Source: Actinomycetota bacterium
GTDB lineage: Bacteria; Actinomycetota; Actinomycetes; S36-B12; CAIYMF01
DNA: 61,943 nt
NCBI GenBank assembly: GCA_020161245.1
Contig: JAIUOK010000027.1
Location: 1 to 61,943, forward strand
Direction: 5' to 3'
Part shown: one piece after another, positions 1-7,723 of the stretch
How positions within the stretch are numbered: position 1 is the stretch's first letter
How the letters are laid out: each line of letters opens with the position of its first letter
Program-made: the position numbers and the translations under genes
The notes under the pieces: generated by a model
What the model was told of the DNA's origin: nothing
Database searches by the model: none
What the model saw: only the letters and a program-made list of their open reading frames with translations

Positions 1-380
1 GTTAGCGAGTAGTGGCGCTCGATGACCCCGAGGATGCGCCCCGCCCGGATGATCGGGATGGCCTCGACCGGCGCCGGTCCGGCGATGCCGCGGTCGGCGA
101 TGACGCCGCGGGCGGCGATCGCGCGGTCGAGCAGCGGACGGCGTCCCCGCGCCACGAACTGGCCCACGACGTCGTCGAACAGGGTGGTGGGGCCGGTCGT
201 CGGCCGCACCTGGTCGGCGGCGACGAAGCCGCCGCCGTGCCACGTCGGCAGCCACAGCACGAGGTCGGCGAAGGCCAGGTCGGCGAGCAGGGTCCAGTCG
301 CGGACGAGCGACCGCAGGTGGTCGAGGTCGGCGTCGCCGAGGTCGGTGCGCTCGCTCGCGACGTCGTCCAGCCTGGCCAC
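1..380 (-). CDS. pdtaS: Sensor histidine kinase, PdtaS-like (N-terminal part, cut by window edge)
   Basis: Only the first ~126 codons are inside the window; the gene runs off the left edge. Reading leftwards from a GTG at 380, the protein contains LLADLAFADLVLW, then a loop with RPTTGPT and VEAIPIIRAGRILGVIERH. This is the pattern of the N-terminal GAF-like sensor domain of the PdtaS family. PdtaS kinases phosphorylate the antitermination response regulator PdtaR through their ANTAR system. The kinase domain is outside the window. The family call rests on these motifs and on the mycobacteria-like neighbours (biotinyl protein, RsrA, SigR further right). The GTG start is the only reasonable initiator; no strong ribosome-binding site precedes it. 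Confidence 0.75.
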   Translation of the reverse strand, partial: MARLDDVASERTDLGDADLDHLRSLVRDWTLLADLAFADLVLWLPTWHGGGFVAADQVRPTTGPTTLFDDVVGQFVARGRRPLLDRAIAARGVIADRGIAGPAPVEAIPIIRAGRILGVIERHYSL

Positions 381-475
381 GGGGCAACGCTATCCCGCAC
401 GCCCGGCGGCCCAACCTGTTGGACCCGGCGCCGCGCGCTTGCCAGGCTGGACGCCCACGACGACGGGGAGGACCG

Positions 476-1309
476 ATGACTGCGGGAGCAGTGCGGGTGG
501 CACGGCCGGCGACGGCCTTCGAGTTCCTCGAGCGGTCGGCGTCCCTGCGCGCAGCCGACCCGGTGCGCACCAACGTGCTGGGCTCGGTCGCGACGGGGGT
601 GGCCCAGGGGCGCCGCTACGAGCGCGAGCACTGGTTCCTGCTCGAGCAGGCCGGCGGCGTCGTCGGCGCCGCCCTCTGGACCGTCCCCTACCGGCTGCTC
701 GTCGGGCCGATGCCCCTCGAGGCGGCGGCCGAGCTCGGCGCCCACGTCCGCGCCATGGACGAGCAGCCGGCCGGCGTCATCGGCCCGGCCGAGGTGGCAA
801 CCGCCGTGGCCGACGGAGGCGGCTGGACAGCCACGCAGGTGATGCTCGAGCGCATCCTGGTGCTCGGCGAGTACACGCCTCCCCCGCCGGTGCCCGGGTC
901 CGCGCGAGCCGCTGTCGAGGACGACGCCGACCTCGCCACCGACTGGCTCGTCCGGTTCTGCGAGGACGCCGGCACGTCGATGCCGGACCCGCGCGAGAAC
1001 TTCCTGTCGCGGCTGTACGCGTACCGCTTCTGGGAGGTCGACGGCGAGCCCGTGTCGATGGCCGCGCACGCGCCGCTCGTCGACACCCCGGCCGGCGCGG
1101 TCGCGCGCATCGGCCCGGTGTTCACGCCGCGCGAGCACCGGCGCCGCGGCTTCGCCGGCGCGATCACGGCGAGCGTCGTCGAGCACGTCCTGCCGCAGGT
1201 CTCCACGGTGATGCTGTTCACCGATGCGGCGAACCCGACCTCCAACGGCGTCTACGAGCGGCTCGGCTTCCGCGCCGTCGCCGAGGTGGTGGATCTCGAC
1301 CTCGGATGA
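476..1309 (+). CDS. GNAT-family N-acetyltransferase
   Basis: This 277-residue protein starts at an ATG preceded by GGGAGGA four bases upstream. The C-terminal third has the GNAT acetyl-CoA-binding pattern: a beta strand with GPVFTPREH, then RRRGFAGAI (R/Q-x-x-G-x-G/A), and a late NPTSNGVYERLGF segment typical of motif B. Proteins of this length often combine a degenerate N-terminal GNAT half with a functional C-terminal half. The substrate cannot be told from sequence. It lies just upstream of the TPP enzyme at 1351, which has its own promoter-like element. It diverges from the PdtaS-like kinase, so the 95 bases between them must hold both promoters. Confidence 0.85.
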   Translation: MTAGAVRVARPATAFEFLERSASLRAADPVRTNVLGSVATGVAQGRRYEREHWFLLEQAGGVVGAALWTVPYRLLVGPMPLEAAAELGAHVRAMDEQPAGVIGPAEVATAVADGGGWTATQVMLERILVLGEYTPPPPVPGSARAAVEDDADLATDWLVRFCEDAGTSMPDPRENFLSRLYAYRFWEVDGEPVSMAAHAPLVDTPAGAVARIGPVFTPREHRRRGFAGAITASVVEHVLPQVSTVMLFTDAANPTSNGVYERLGFRAVAEVVDLDLG

Positions 1310-1327
1310 GGCTGGCGCACCCCTCGT

Positions 1328-1343
1328 TACCCATGGGTAGGTT
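1328..1343 (+). promoter_or_regulatory. Leaderless promoter (-10) with overlapping palindrome before the TPP-enzyme gene
   Basis: A -10 hexamer TAGGTT (1338-1343) lies seven bases before the ATG at 1351, so transcription would begin at or next to the start codon. This is the usual actinobacterial leaderless layout. A perfect 12-base palindrome, TACCCATGGGTA (1328-1339), overlaps the -10 and could be an operator. No Shine-Dalgarno sequence is present, which supports leaderless initiation. The hexamer and palindrome are seen; their function is inferred. Confidence 0.5.
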
Positions 1344-1350
1344 GTCGCCC

Positions 1351-3039
1351 ATGACCGAGGAGCAGACCCGCACCCTCAACACCCACGGCGGCCGCCACGC
1401 GGTCGAGGCCGCGCTCGGGCACGGCGTCGGCACGATGTTCACGCTGTCGGGCGCCCACGTGTTCCCGCTCTACGACGCCGCTGTCGGCGGCAAGCAGGGC
1501 GTGGAGGCGGGCGAGGGGCCGATGCGCCTCGTCGACGTGCGCCACGAGCAGACCGCGGTCTTCGCGGCCGAGGGGCTCGCGAAGCTCACGCGCACTCCCG
1601 GCCTCGCCGTGGTCACCGCCGGGCCGGGCGTCACCAACGTCGTCAGCGGCATCACCACCGCGCACTTCAACGGCTCGCCGCTGGTCGTGCTCGGCGGCCG
1701 GTCGCCCGACAACCGCTGGGGCTCAGGCGCTCTGCAGGAGCTCGACCAGCCGCCGCTGCTGGCACCGGTGACCAAGCGCGCGGCGACGCTGCACGACACG
1801 GCGTCGATCGGCGCGGAGGTCTCGGCCGCGTTCACGCTCGCGGCGTCGCCGCACCGCGGCCCGGTGTTCCTCGACATCCCGATGGACACGCTGTTCTCGT
1901 GGGCCGACGTGCCGGTGGCCGCCGCCCTCGCGCCGGCGGCTCCTGAGCCCGACGCCGACGACGTCGACGAGGTGGCGCGGCTGCTGTCGGAGAGCGAGCG
2001 CCCCGTGCTCGTGCTCGGCGGCGACGTGTGGGCCGGCCGCGCGGAGGGCGAGGCGCTGCGGCTCGTCGAGCTGCTCGGCGTCCCCGTGATCGCCAACGGC
2101 ATGGGCCGCGGCGTCGTGCCGGCCGGCCACCCGCTGCTCGTCACGCGTGCGCGCGGAGCAGCCTTCGGCGGCGCCGACCTCGTGGTCGTCGTCGGCACGC
2201 CGCTGGACTTCCGGCTCGGCTACGGCGTCTTCGGCGGCGGCGAGGGCGCGGCGCCGGCCCGCGTCGTGCACGTCGTCGACGACGCGTCGCAGCTCTCGCG
2301 CACGGCGTCGACCGAGGCCGTCGTCGTCGGCGACCTGCGGCTCACGCTGGGCGCGCTGGCCGAGTCGGTCGAGCACCTCGTCCGGCGCCCGTCGTACGAC
2401 GCGTGGGCCGAGCAGCTGCGCGGCATCGCGGCGTCGGCCGTCGCCAAGGACGCCGCAGACCTCGGCAGCGACCGCGACCCCGTGCACCCGGCGCGCATCT
2501 ACGGCGAGCTGCTGCCTCGGCTGGCCGACGACGCCGTCGTCATCGGCGACGGCGGCGACTTCGTGTCGTACGCCGGCAAGTACGTCGAGCCCAAGCGCCC
2601 GGGCGGCTGGCTCGACCCGGGCCCCTACGGCTGCCTGGGCACCGGCCTCGGCTACGCGATCGCGGCGCGTGTCGCCCGTCCGTCGAGCCAGGTCGTGCTC
2701 CTGCTCGGCGACGGCGCAGCCGGCTTCTCGCTCATGGACGTCGACACCCTGGTGCGCCACAACCTGCCGGTGGTGATGGTGGTGGGCAACAACGGCATCT
2801 GGGGCCTGGAGAAGCACCCGATGCAGTTCCTCTACCAGTACGACGTCGCGGCCGAATTGCGCCCCGGCACGCGCTACGACGAGGTGGTCAAGGCCCTCGG
2901 CGGCGACGGCGAGACGGTGTCTGGCCCGGACGAGATCGGCCCGGCGCTCGACCGCGCCTTCGCCAGCGGCGTGCCCTACCTCGTCAACGTCCTCACCGAC
3001 CCGGCCATCGCCTACCCGCGCAACACCACCGGAGTCTGA
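1351..3039 (+). CDS. Thiamine-diphosphate enzyme, acetolactate synthase large-subunit type (IlvG-like)
   Basis: This 562-residue protein has the three-domain layout of the acetohydroxyacid synthase / oxalyl-CoA decarboxylase family. The catalytic glutamate is E66 in RHEQTAVFAAEG, a central domain spans about 195-340, and the TPP/Mg motif runs from GDG at 453-455 to NN at 480-481. The family condenses pyruvate with a second 2-keto acid or cleaves 2-hydroxyacyl-CoA. No small regulatory subunit gene is adjacent, as with the mycobacterial orphan IlvG. The main biosynthetic ilvB is therefore probably elsewhere. The exact reaction (acetolactate synthase, 2-hydroxyacyl-CoA lyase, or other) cannot be settled by reading. 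The ATG at 1351 is chosen because the leaderless -10 sits just upstream. Confidence 0.8.
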   Translation: MTEEQTRTLNTHGGRHAVEAALGHGVGTMFTLSGAHVFPLYDAAVGGKQGVEAGEGPMRLVDVRHEQTAVFAAEGLAKLTRTPGLAVVTAGPGVTNVVSGITTAHFNGSPLVVLGGRSPDNRWGSGALQELDQPPLLAPVTKRAATLHDTASIGAEVSAAFTLAASPHRGPVFLDIPMDTLFSWADVPVAAALAPAAPEPDADDVDEVARLLSESERPVLVLGGDVWAGRAEGEALRLVELLGVPVIANGMGRGVVPAGHPLLVTRARGAAFGGADLVVVVGTPLDFRLGYGVFGGGEGAAPARVVHVVDDASQLSRTASTEAVVVGDLRLTLGALAESVEHLVRRPSYDAWAEQLRGIAASAVAKDAADLGSDRDPVHPARIYGELLPRLADDAVVIGDGGDFVSYAGKYVEPKRPGGWLDPGPYGCLGTGLGYAIAARVARPSSQVVLLLGDGAAGFSLMDVDTLVRHNLPVVMVVGNNGIWGLEKHPMQFLYQYDVAAELRPGTRYDEVVKALGGDGETVSGPDEIGPALDRAFASGVPYLVNVLTDPAIAYPRNTTGV

Positions 3040-3224
3040 GCGTCCGCGTGTCACAGCCCCGTTGTGCCAGGTCCGCTGACCCGAGCGGGCCATGACGTCG
3101 TCGGGCGCCGTCCCCGGTGGCCGGGACATCCGGTGCACCAGGGTCGCAGCGGTCCTCGACCCAGGGCCACGGTTCGCCCAGCGCGGGGGTAACGGGGCCC
3201 CGGCCCAGCCACGGGGGTGGCGCC

Positions 3225-5351
3225 ATGGACCGACGCAGGATCGTCGCAGCGGCCGCAGCAGCGGGCATCACGGGAGCGCTGGTCATCGCCGCGCCCTCGG
3301 CACAGGCCGCGCCGGGCGACATCGAGCATGTGTCGCGCGACGACGGTAACCAGGCCTTCGAGCAGTCCGTGCCGATGCAGTCGCAGGACATCAGCGCAGA
3401 CGGGTCCGTCCTCTTCCAGGCGATACCGCAGGGTCGAGGGTTCTTTGGTCTGTTCGTACGACGCCCCGACGGAACGGTCCTGCGCGCGGACTCCGATGCG
3501 GCTGGCAACGCAGCCTCAGGACCCGGCTTCGTCGGGAGATCAGCCATCTCCGACAACGGCCGCTATGTCGCGTTCCGGTCCGAGAGCCCGACCTTCGCTC
3601 CGATCGATGGCAGAACGCACATCGTCGTCAAGGACCTCCAGTCCGGCGCGGCCACCGTCGTGGCCGATGGCGGGGCCTGGCCGGACAAGTGCGCCTGGAG
3701 CTCGGGCAACGACGCCATAGAGGTGGCCGACGGCGCAGACGTGGTGGCCTTCGAGACCGCCGCTGCGCTCGATCCGACGGATACCAACGGCGTCTGCGAC
3801 ATCCACATCTGGAGCGCTGCGACCGGCACGGCCGAGCGCGTCACGTCGGGCGATGTCTCGCAGTACGGGCTCGGGAACAGCCTCCTCGCGCTCACGCCCG
3901 ACGGGCGGAGGGTGCTGTATCGGTCGGACGTGGACAGCCCGCGCACCTTCGACCTCGTCAACGGCGATCTGTGGCTCCTCGACACCGCGACGGGCCAGCG
4001 CACGCTGCAGTCCGCCGCCGCCGACGGCACGCCGCTACCCCACGGCATTTCGCGCGGCGATGTCACCGATGACGGATCGCTGGTGGTCTTCGCGAGCAGC
4101 GACGACCCGACAACTCTGGCACCTGGTCTTCCTCGCGCGTGGATCCGCAGCACCGCCGGCGGCGCGATCACCTCGTTGGACGCGCCCGGCGCCACGACGC
4201 CGATGTACTACCCGGTGATCAGCGGGGACGGGCGGGTCATCGCGGCCGACATCGACTGGGACTGGCTGACGACCGGGACCGGCGGCGCTACTGCGGACGT
4301 GGGTGTGTACACCGTGGCCGACGGCACCTGGCAGCTGGCGTCTCATGTGCTCGGGGATCCGGAGTCGGACGGCAACGGGCAGTCGGGCTCGGCAGCAGTC
4401 TCCGCGGACGGCGGGCACGTGGCGTTCCAGTCGTGGGCGACCGACATGGTGGCCGACTACCCGGCCTCGGGCGCGCGCAAGATCTTCAGCTACGAGGTGC
4501 TTCTCGCGACGGCGCCGAATCCCGATCTCGATGGTGACGCGATCCTCGACGTCGTCGACCAGGACGGCGGCACCGGGGCCTCGCCGGGCGCGTTCCGCGA
4601 CACCGTCGACGCGAGCCCCGACACGTTCGGGACGATCACCTCGAAGCCGGCAGACATGACGGTGTCGGTGTCCGACGAGCCCGACCCCGAGGGCGTCCGC
4701 GTCGTCACGACGTCGCCGTCGGGCATCGGGTCCGCGCGCATCTCGCTGTGCGGCCTGCTCTCCGTGACCGTGCGCGCCAACACCACGGCCGTGTTCACGT
4801 GCGGCAGCGTCACCATGCGGGTCGTCGACGGCGGACCCGTCGAGGCAGACCTCGGCAACGGGACGCTCGTGACGATCCCGGCAGGCTCGACGACCTGGAT
4901 CGACAGCAGCGGCACGGGGTACGTCGTGGACGTCGTCGCAGGGGCTCCGGCCGTGATCAGCAAGGACGGCACGACGGCGACGGTCGGGGTCGACGACCCG
5001 GTGCGCACGGTCCAGCCCTGGGTCTTCACCGGGTTCGGCGCGCCTGTGCGCAACGACTCGCTCAACGTCGTGGAGCGTGGGGATGTCGTGGCCCTGTCCT
5101 GGACCTTGTCGTCCGGCGGCTCGCCGGTGACGACGCTGCGCAGCGCGACGGCGACCTTCGTCCCCGGCGCCTGCTCCCCGTTGCGCGAGAACAAGGTCAA
5201 GGGGTCTGATCTCAAGGCGGGGAAGCTCGTCGTCCTCAAGGGCGGCAAGTACCAGCTTGGCTGGAAGGCCCCCAGGACCAAGGGGTGCGGCCAGCTCCGT
5301 CTCGACATCGGGGACGGCGTCCTGCACACGGCGGAGTTCCGGATCCGCTGA
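3225..5351 (+). CDS. Secreted beta-propeller protein with PD40/TolB-like repeats
   Basis: The protein has 708 residues. The ATG at 3225 follows a GGGGGTGG ribosome site and opens a classical signal peptide: MDRRR, a hydrophobic stretch, then a likely Ala-x-Ala cleavage after PSAQA. The N-terminal ~400 residues hold seven copies of an I/V-S-x-D/N-G-x-x-V-x-F-x-S motif (for example ISDNGRYVAFRS, LTPDGRRVLYRS, VSADGGHVAFQS). That suggests a seven-bladed propeller of the WD40-like PD40 type. The C-terminal ~270 residues are beta-rich and Thr/Ser-rich, without an anchor or sortase motif. Such domains usually mediate protein or sugar binding outside the membrane. The ligand is unknown. A strong shared terminator follows. 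Confidence 0.8.
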   Translation: MDRRRIVAAAAAAGITGALVIAAPSAQAAPGDIEHVSRDDGNQAFEQSVPMQSQDISADGSVLFQAIPQGRGFFGLFVRRPDGTVLRADSDAAGNAASGPGFVGRSAISDNGRYVAFRSESPTFAPIDGRTHIVVKDLQSGAATVVADGGAWPDKCAWSSGNDAIEVADGADVVAFETAAALDPTDTNGVCDIHIWSAATGTAERVTSGDVSQYGLGNSLLALTPDGRRVLYRSDVDSPRTFDLVNGDLWLLDTATGQRTLQSAAADGTPLPHGISRGDVTDDGSLVVFASSDDPTTLAPGLPRAWIRSTAGGAITSLDAPGATTPMYYPVISGDGRVIAADIDWDWLTTGTGGATADVGVYTVADGTWQLASHVLGDPESDGNGQSGSAAVSADGGHVAFQSWATDMVADYPASGARKIFSYEVLLATAPNPDLDGDAILDVVDQDGGTGASPGAFRDTVDASPDTFGTITSKPADMTVSVSDEPDPEGVRVVTTSPSGIGSARISLCGLLSVTVRANTTAVFTCGSVTMRVVDGGPVEADLGNGTLVTIPAGSTTWIDSSGTGYVVDVVAGAPAVISKDGTTATVGVDDPVRTVQPWVFTGFGAPVRNDSLNVVERGDVVALSWTLSSGGSPVTTLRSATATFVPGACSPLRENKVKGSDLKAGKLVVLKGGKYQLGWKAPRTKGCGQLRLDIGDGVLHTAEFRIR

Positions 5352-5364
5352 CCCGGTCCCGCAC

Positions 5365-5406
5365 GCCGAAGGGGGCACGGACCTGGCGGTCCGTGCCCCC
5401 TTCGGC
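5365..5406. terminator. Bidirectional terminator between convergent genes
   Basis: There is a perfect 19-base inverted repeat (5365-5383 and 5388-5406) with a 4-base TGGC loop. It lies between the convergent propeller gene and M23 peptidase gene and can serve both. No long U-tract is present, as is common in high-GC actinobacteria. Confidence 0.8.
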
Positions 5407-5425
5407 ATAGGCGTGTCGCGCGCTG

Positions 5426-6409
5426 CTACCAGCAGAGCGACTTGAGGAGCGGGTAGGGGTCGACCGCGGCCGACTCGCCGCCGGACTTCCAGTACTCGAA
5501 GTGCAGGTGCACCGCGCCCGGGCTGCCGGTGTCGCCCATGTACCCGATCACCTGGCCGCGCTTCACACGGGAGCCGGAGCCGACGGTGATGGAATCCATG
5601 TGGCCGTAGTAGAACTTCGAGCCGCTGATGCCCTGCTGCACGATCCGGATGGCGCCGTTGCTCTGGCGGCCGGCGCGGATGATCGTGCCGGACTCGATGG
5701 CCAGGATCGGCATGCCCCGCGGGCCCATGAGGTCGACGCCCTGGTGCAGGTGGCCGGCGCGCTGCGCGCCCCAGCCGGAGCCGAACTGCGAGCCGGGCGC
5801 CGGGCAGACGCGCCCGGAGGTGACGGGGGCCGACGGCGCGGGAGCCGACGAGCGCGAGCGCGAGGACGACGTCGTGCGGGCCTTCTTCGGCGCCGGCGTG
5901 TACAGCGCCTGCCAGGTGAGCGCGCCGACGTAGCCCTTGGCGGGCAGGCCGCGCCACTCCTGGAAGGCCTTGACCTTGGCCAGCGTCATCGGCCCGTAGA
6001 AGCCGGTCACCTTGATGCCCAGGCGCTTCTGCAGCCGCTTGACGGCGGCGTGGCGGGCACCGGGCTCGAGGGCGGGCATGCCCTGCCAGACGATCGGACC
6101 GACGAAGGTGGGCTTCGGCTTGGCGGGCGCCGACGTGCGGCTGCTGCTGCGGCTCGCCGTCGTCGCGCGCGTCTCGGCAGCCGGCGCGGTCGCCGAGAAC
6201 AGCCGCGACTGGGCCGCCAGCGAGCGCTGGAGCGAGGCGCTGGAGCGAGCCGACGTGTCGGTGCCGCCCGTGCCCGCCGGAGCGGCCGCGGCGGAGGGGA
6301 CGGCGTCGTTGCCGCTCGCGGACACGATGCCGAGCCCGGCGACGACAACGGCCACGGCGGACGCCATGGCCACAGCGCGCGTCCGAGGACGTGCAGACCA
6401 ACCCTGCAT
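5426..6409 (-). CDS. Peptidoglycan endopeptidase: PG-binding domain plus M23 peptidase (riboswitch-controlled)
   Basis: This secreted 327-residue protein is predicted to cut peptidoglycan cross-bridges. A basic start and a hydrophobic segment (about residues 12-30) form the signal peptide. A low-complexity Ser/Ala linker follows, then a peptidoglycan-binding type-1 domain around residues 108-170 (AVKRLQKRLG, TGFYGPMTLAKVKAFQ). The C-terminal M23/LytM domain has intact zinc ligands: H222 and D226 in HLHQGVD, then H301 and H303 in VHLHFEY, with a further H270 in YYGHMD. A second gene at 41141-41938 is a clear paralogue. Both sit directly behind ydaO-type riboswitches, so c-di-AMP level probably sets their expression. 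The ATG is 13 bases from the riboswitch end. Confidence 0.9.
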   Translation of the reverse strand: MQGWSARPRTRAVAMASAVAVVVAGLGIVSASGNDAVPSAAAAPAGTGGTDTSARSSASLQRSLAAQSRLFSATAPAAETRATTASRSSSRTSAPAKPKPTFVGPIVWQGMPALEPGARHAAVKRLQKRLGIKVTGFYGPMTLAKVKAFQEWRGLPAKGYVGALTWQALYTPAPKKARTTSSSRSRSSAPAPSAPVTSGRVCPAPGSQFGSGWGAQRAGHLHQGVDLMGPRGMPILAIESGTIIRAGRQSNGAIRIVQQGISGSKFYYGHMDSITVGSGSRVKRGQVIGYMGDTGSPGAVHLHFEYWKSGGESAAVDPYPLLKSLCW

Positions 6410-6419
6410 GGGTGGAACC

Positions 6420-6565
6420 TCCGGCCACGCCTGCGGGGTCAGCTGTCGGGTTCGGCCGTCGGAGGCTGGCCGGCCGGCCCGGAGGCCGGCTTCACCCCAA
6501 GGCCGCCTGGGTGCTGCGGCCGGGAATGGGTCCCCCGCTCCTGCCCAGGGAGCGGTGCGTGTGGG
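6420..6565 (-). ncRNA. ydaO/yuaA (cyclic di-AMP) riboswitch
   Basis: Read on the minus strand, the leader of the M23 gene shows the conserved blocks of the c-di-AMP riboswitch in order: GGGGGACCCA (6536-6527), GGGGTGAAGCCGG (6498-6486), and CCGAACCCGACAGCTGACCC followed by GCAGGCG (6455-6428). In actinobacteria this class typically controls wall hydrolases and resuscitation factors, usually turning them off at high c-di-AMP. The same blocks recur before the paralogue at 41141-41938. Outer limits are approximate. Confidence 0.88.
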
Positions 6566-6742
6566 GTGCGTGGCTGGTGGGCAGGACTCGGCGTTCTCGC
6601 CCGCACCGGCCGCCCGCTGCTCCGGACGGCTGCTGGGACGATAACAGGACGATTACGCTCACCGGAACCGCTCGTCGGGTTTCCGCCACCGTCCCGGCAT
6701 GTGAGACATCGCACGCCGCCCCTTCCGGAGGACCTCCCCCGC

Positions 6743-7261
6743 GTGACCAGCCCCGCCCCCGCACCCGACCTCCAGATCCGGCCCCTGCGGGCCGACGACG
6801 ACGCGGAGGTGGCCGCGGTGGCCGCTCTGCTGGCCGATGCCTACCGCGACATGGGCCACTTCGACGCCAACCCGGCCTACGAGGAGTCGGTGGTCGACGT
6901 CGCCGGCCGGGCGCAGCGCGACACCGTGCTGGTGGCCGTCCGCGGCGACGACGTCGTGGGGACGGCGACGGTGGCCAGCGCGCACTCCGGCACCGCCGAG
7001 CTGGCCACCGGTGACGAGACCGAGCTGCGCTACGTCGGAGTCCGGCTCGACGTCCAGGGCGGCGGCATCGCCACGGCGCTCGTGGCTGCCGCCGAGGACG
7101 CCGCGCGTTCGCTGGGCAGCCCCAGGATGGTGATCAGCGTGATCTCTTGGAACACCAAGGCCGAGCGGCTCTACGAGCAGCTCGGCTACCTCCGCGACGA
7201 CGCCCGCACGTGGTGGCCGGTCCCCACGGTCGAGCTCGTCGTCTCCACCAAGGAGCTCTGA
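6743..7261 (+). CDS. GNAT-family N-acetyltransferase
   Basis: This 172-residue protein starts at GTG with GGAGGACC eight bases upstream. It has a single GNAT fold. Motif A appears as YVGVRLDVQGGGIATAL, where the usual R/Q-G-x-G becomes QGGGIAT. A later VISWNTKAERLYEQLGY segment matches the acceptor-side alpha helix and the conserved tyrosine that acts as general acid. It resembles general small-molecule acetyltransferases; the substrate is unknown. It diverges from the riboswitch-controlled M23 gene, and the ~180 bases between carry promoters for both. Confidence 0.85.
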   Translation: MTSPAPAPDLQIRPLRADDDAEVAAVAALLADAYRDMGHFDANPAYEESVVDVAGRAQRDTVLVAVRGDDVVGTATVASAHSGTAELATGDETELRYVGVRLDVQGGGIATALVAAAEDAARSLGSPRMVISVISWNTKAERLYEQLGYLRDDARTWWPVPTVELVVSTKEL

Positions 7262-7265
7262 CCGA

Positions 7266-7673
7266 CTACGCCGGCGGGCGCAGCCTCGACAGGAACCGCT
7301 CGCGGTCGACGACGACCCGCGTGACCTGCCCGCTCATGACGATGCGGCTGGCGCCGTCCGCGTCTGCCTCCTCGAGGGCCACCTCGAACCGCACGAGCCG
7401 GCCGTCGACGTAGCCGACCGACGCCCTGGCGACCACCGTCGCGCCGACCGCGGTGGCCGCCGAGTGCTCGACGTCGACCCTGCTGCCGACCGTGGTGTGC
7501 GAGGCGTCCAGCGCCGGAGCGACCGCCTCGACGGTCGCAGCCTCGAGCCACGCGACGGCCCTGGGCGTGGCCAGAACGGGCACGTCGCCGCTGCCGAGCG
7601 CGAGCGCTGTGTCGTCGTCGGACACGACGAACGACAGCGCAGCCGACATCCCGACCTCGATCGCAGGCATCAC
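7266..7673 (-). CDS. Thioesterase-like hot-dog protein (FlK-related)
   Basis: This 135-residue protein has the composition and motif order of the single hot-dog family that includes fluoroacetyl-CoA thioesterase FlK. It has a VATPRAVAWLEAATVEAV-type helix, then VDVEHSAATAVG (with the His of that family), and strands ending in FEVALEEAD. Most members are general acyl-CoA thioesterases, and no fluoroacetate resistance should be inferred. The GTG at 7673 is preferred because a -10 (TAGGTT, 7685-7680) lies six bases upstream, implying a leaderless mRNA. An ATG directly follows as codon 2. The gene is convergent with the GNAT gene, four bases away. Confidence 0.75.
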   Translation of the reverse strand: MMPAIEVGMSAALSFVVSDDDTALALGSGDVPVLATPRAVAWLEAATVEAVAPALDASHTTVGSRVDVEHSAATAVGATVVARASVGYVDGRLVRFEVALEEADADGASRIVMSGQVTRVVVDRERFLSRLRPPA

Positions 7674-7679
7674 CCCATC

Positions 7680-7685
7680 AACCTA
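7680..7685 (-). promoter_or_regulatory. Leaderless -10 element (thioesterase gene)
   Basis: TAGGTT on the minus strand, six bases before the GTG at 7673. No Shine-Dalgarno is present. Confidence 0.45.
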
Positions 7686-7723
7686 GAGCGCGCTGGGACG
7701 CGCCGTAGGCCGGGGCCGTGCGA

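Noticed and set aside
7266..7673. Fluoroacetate resistance by the FlK-like protein
   Set aside because: Most relatives are general acyl-CoA thioesterases, and no fluorometabolite genes are present.
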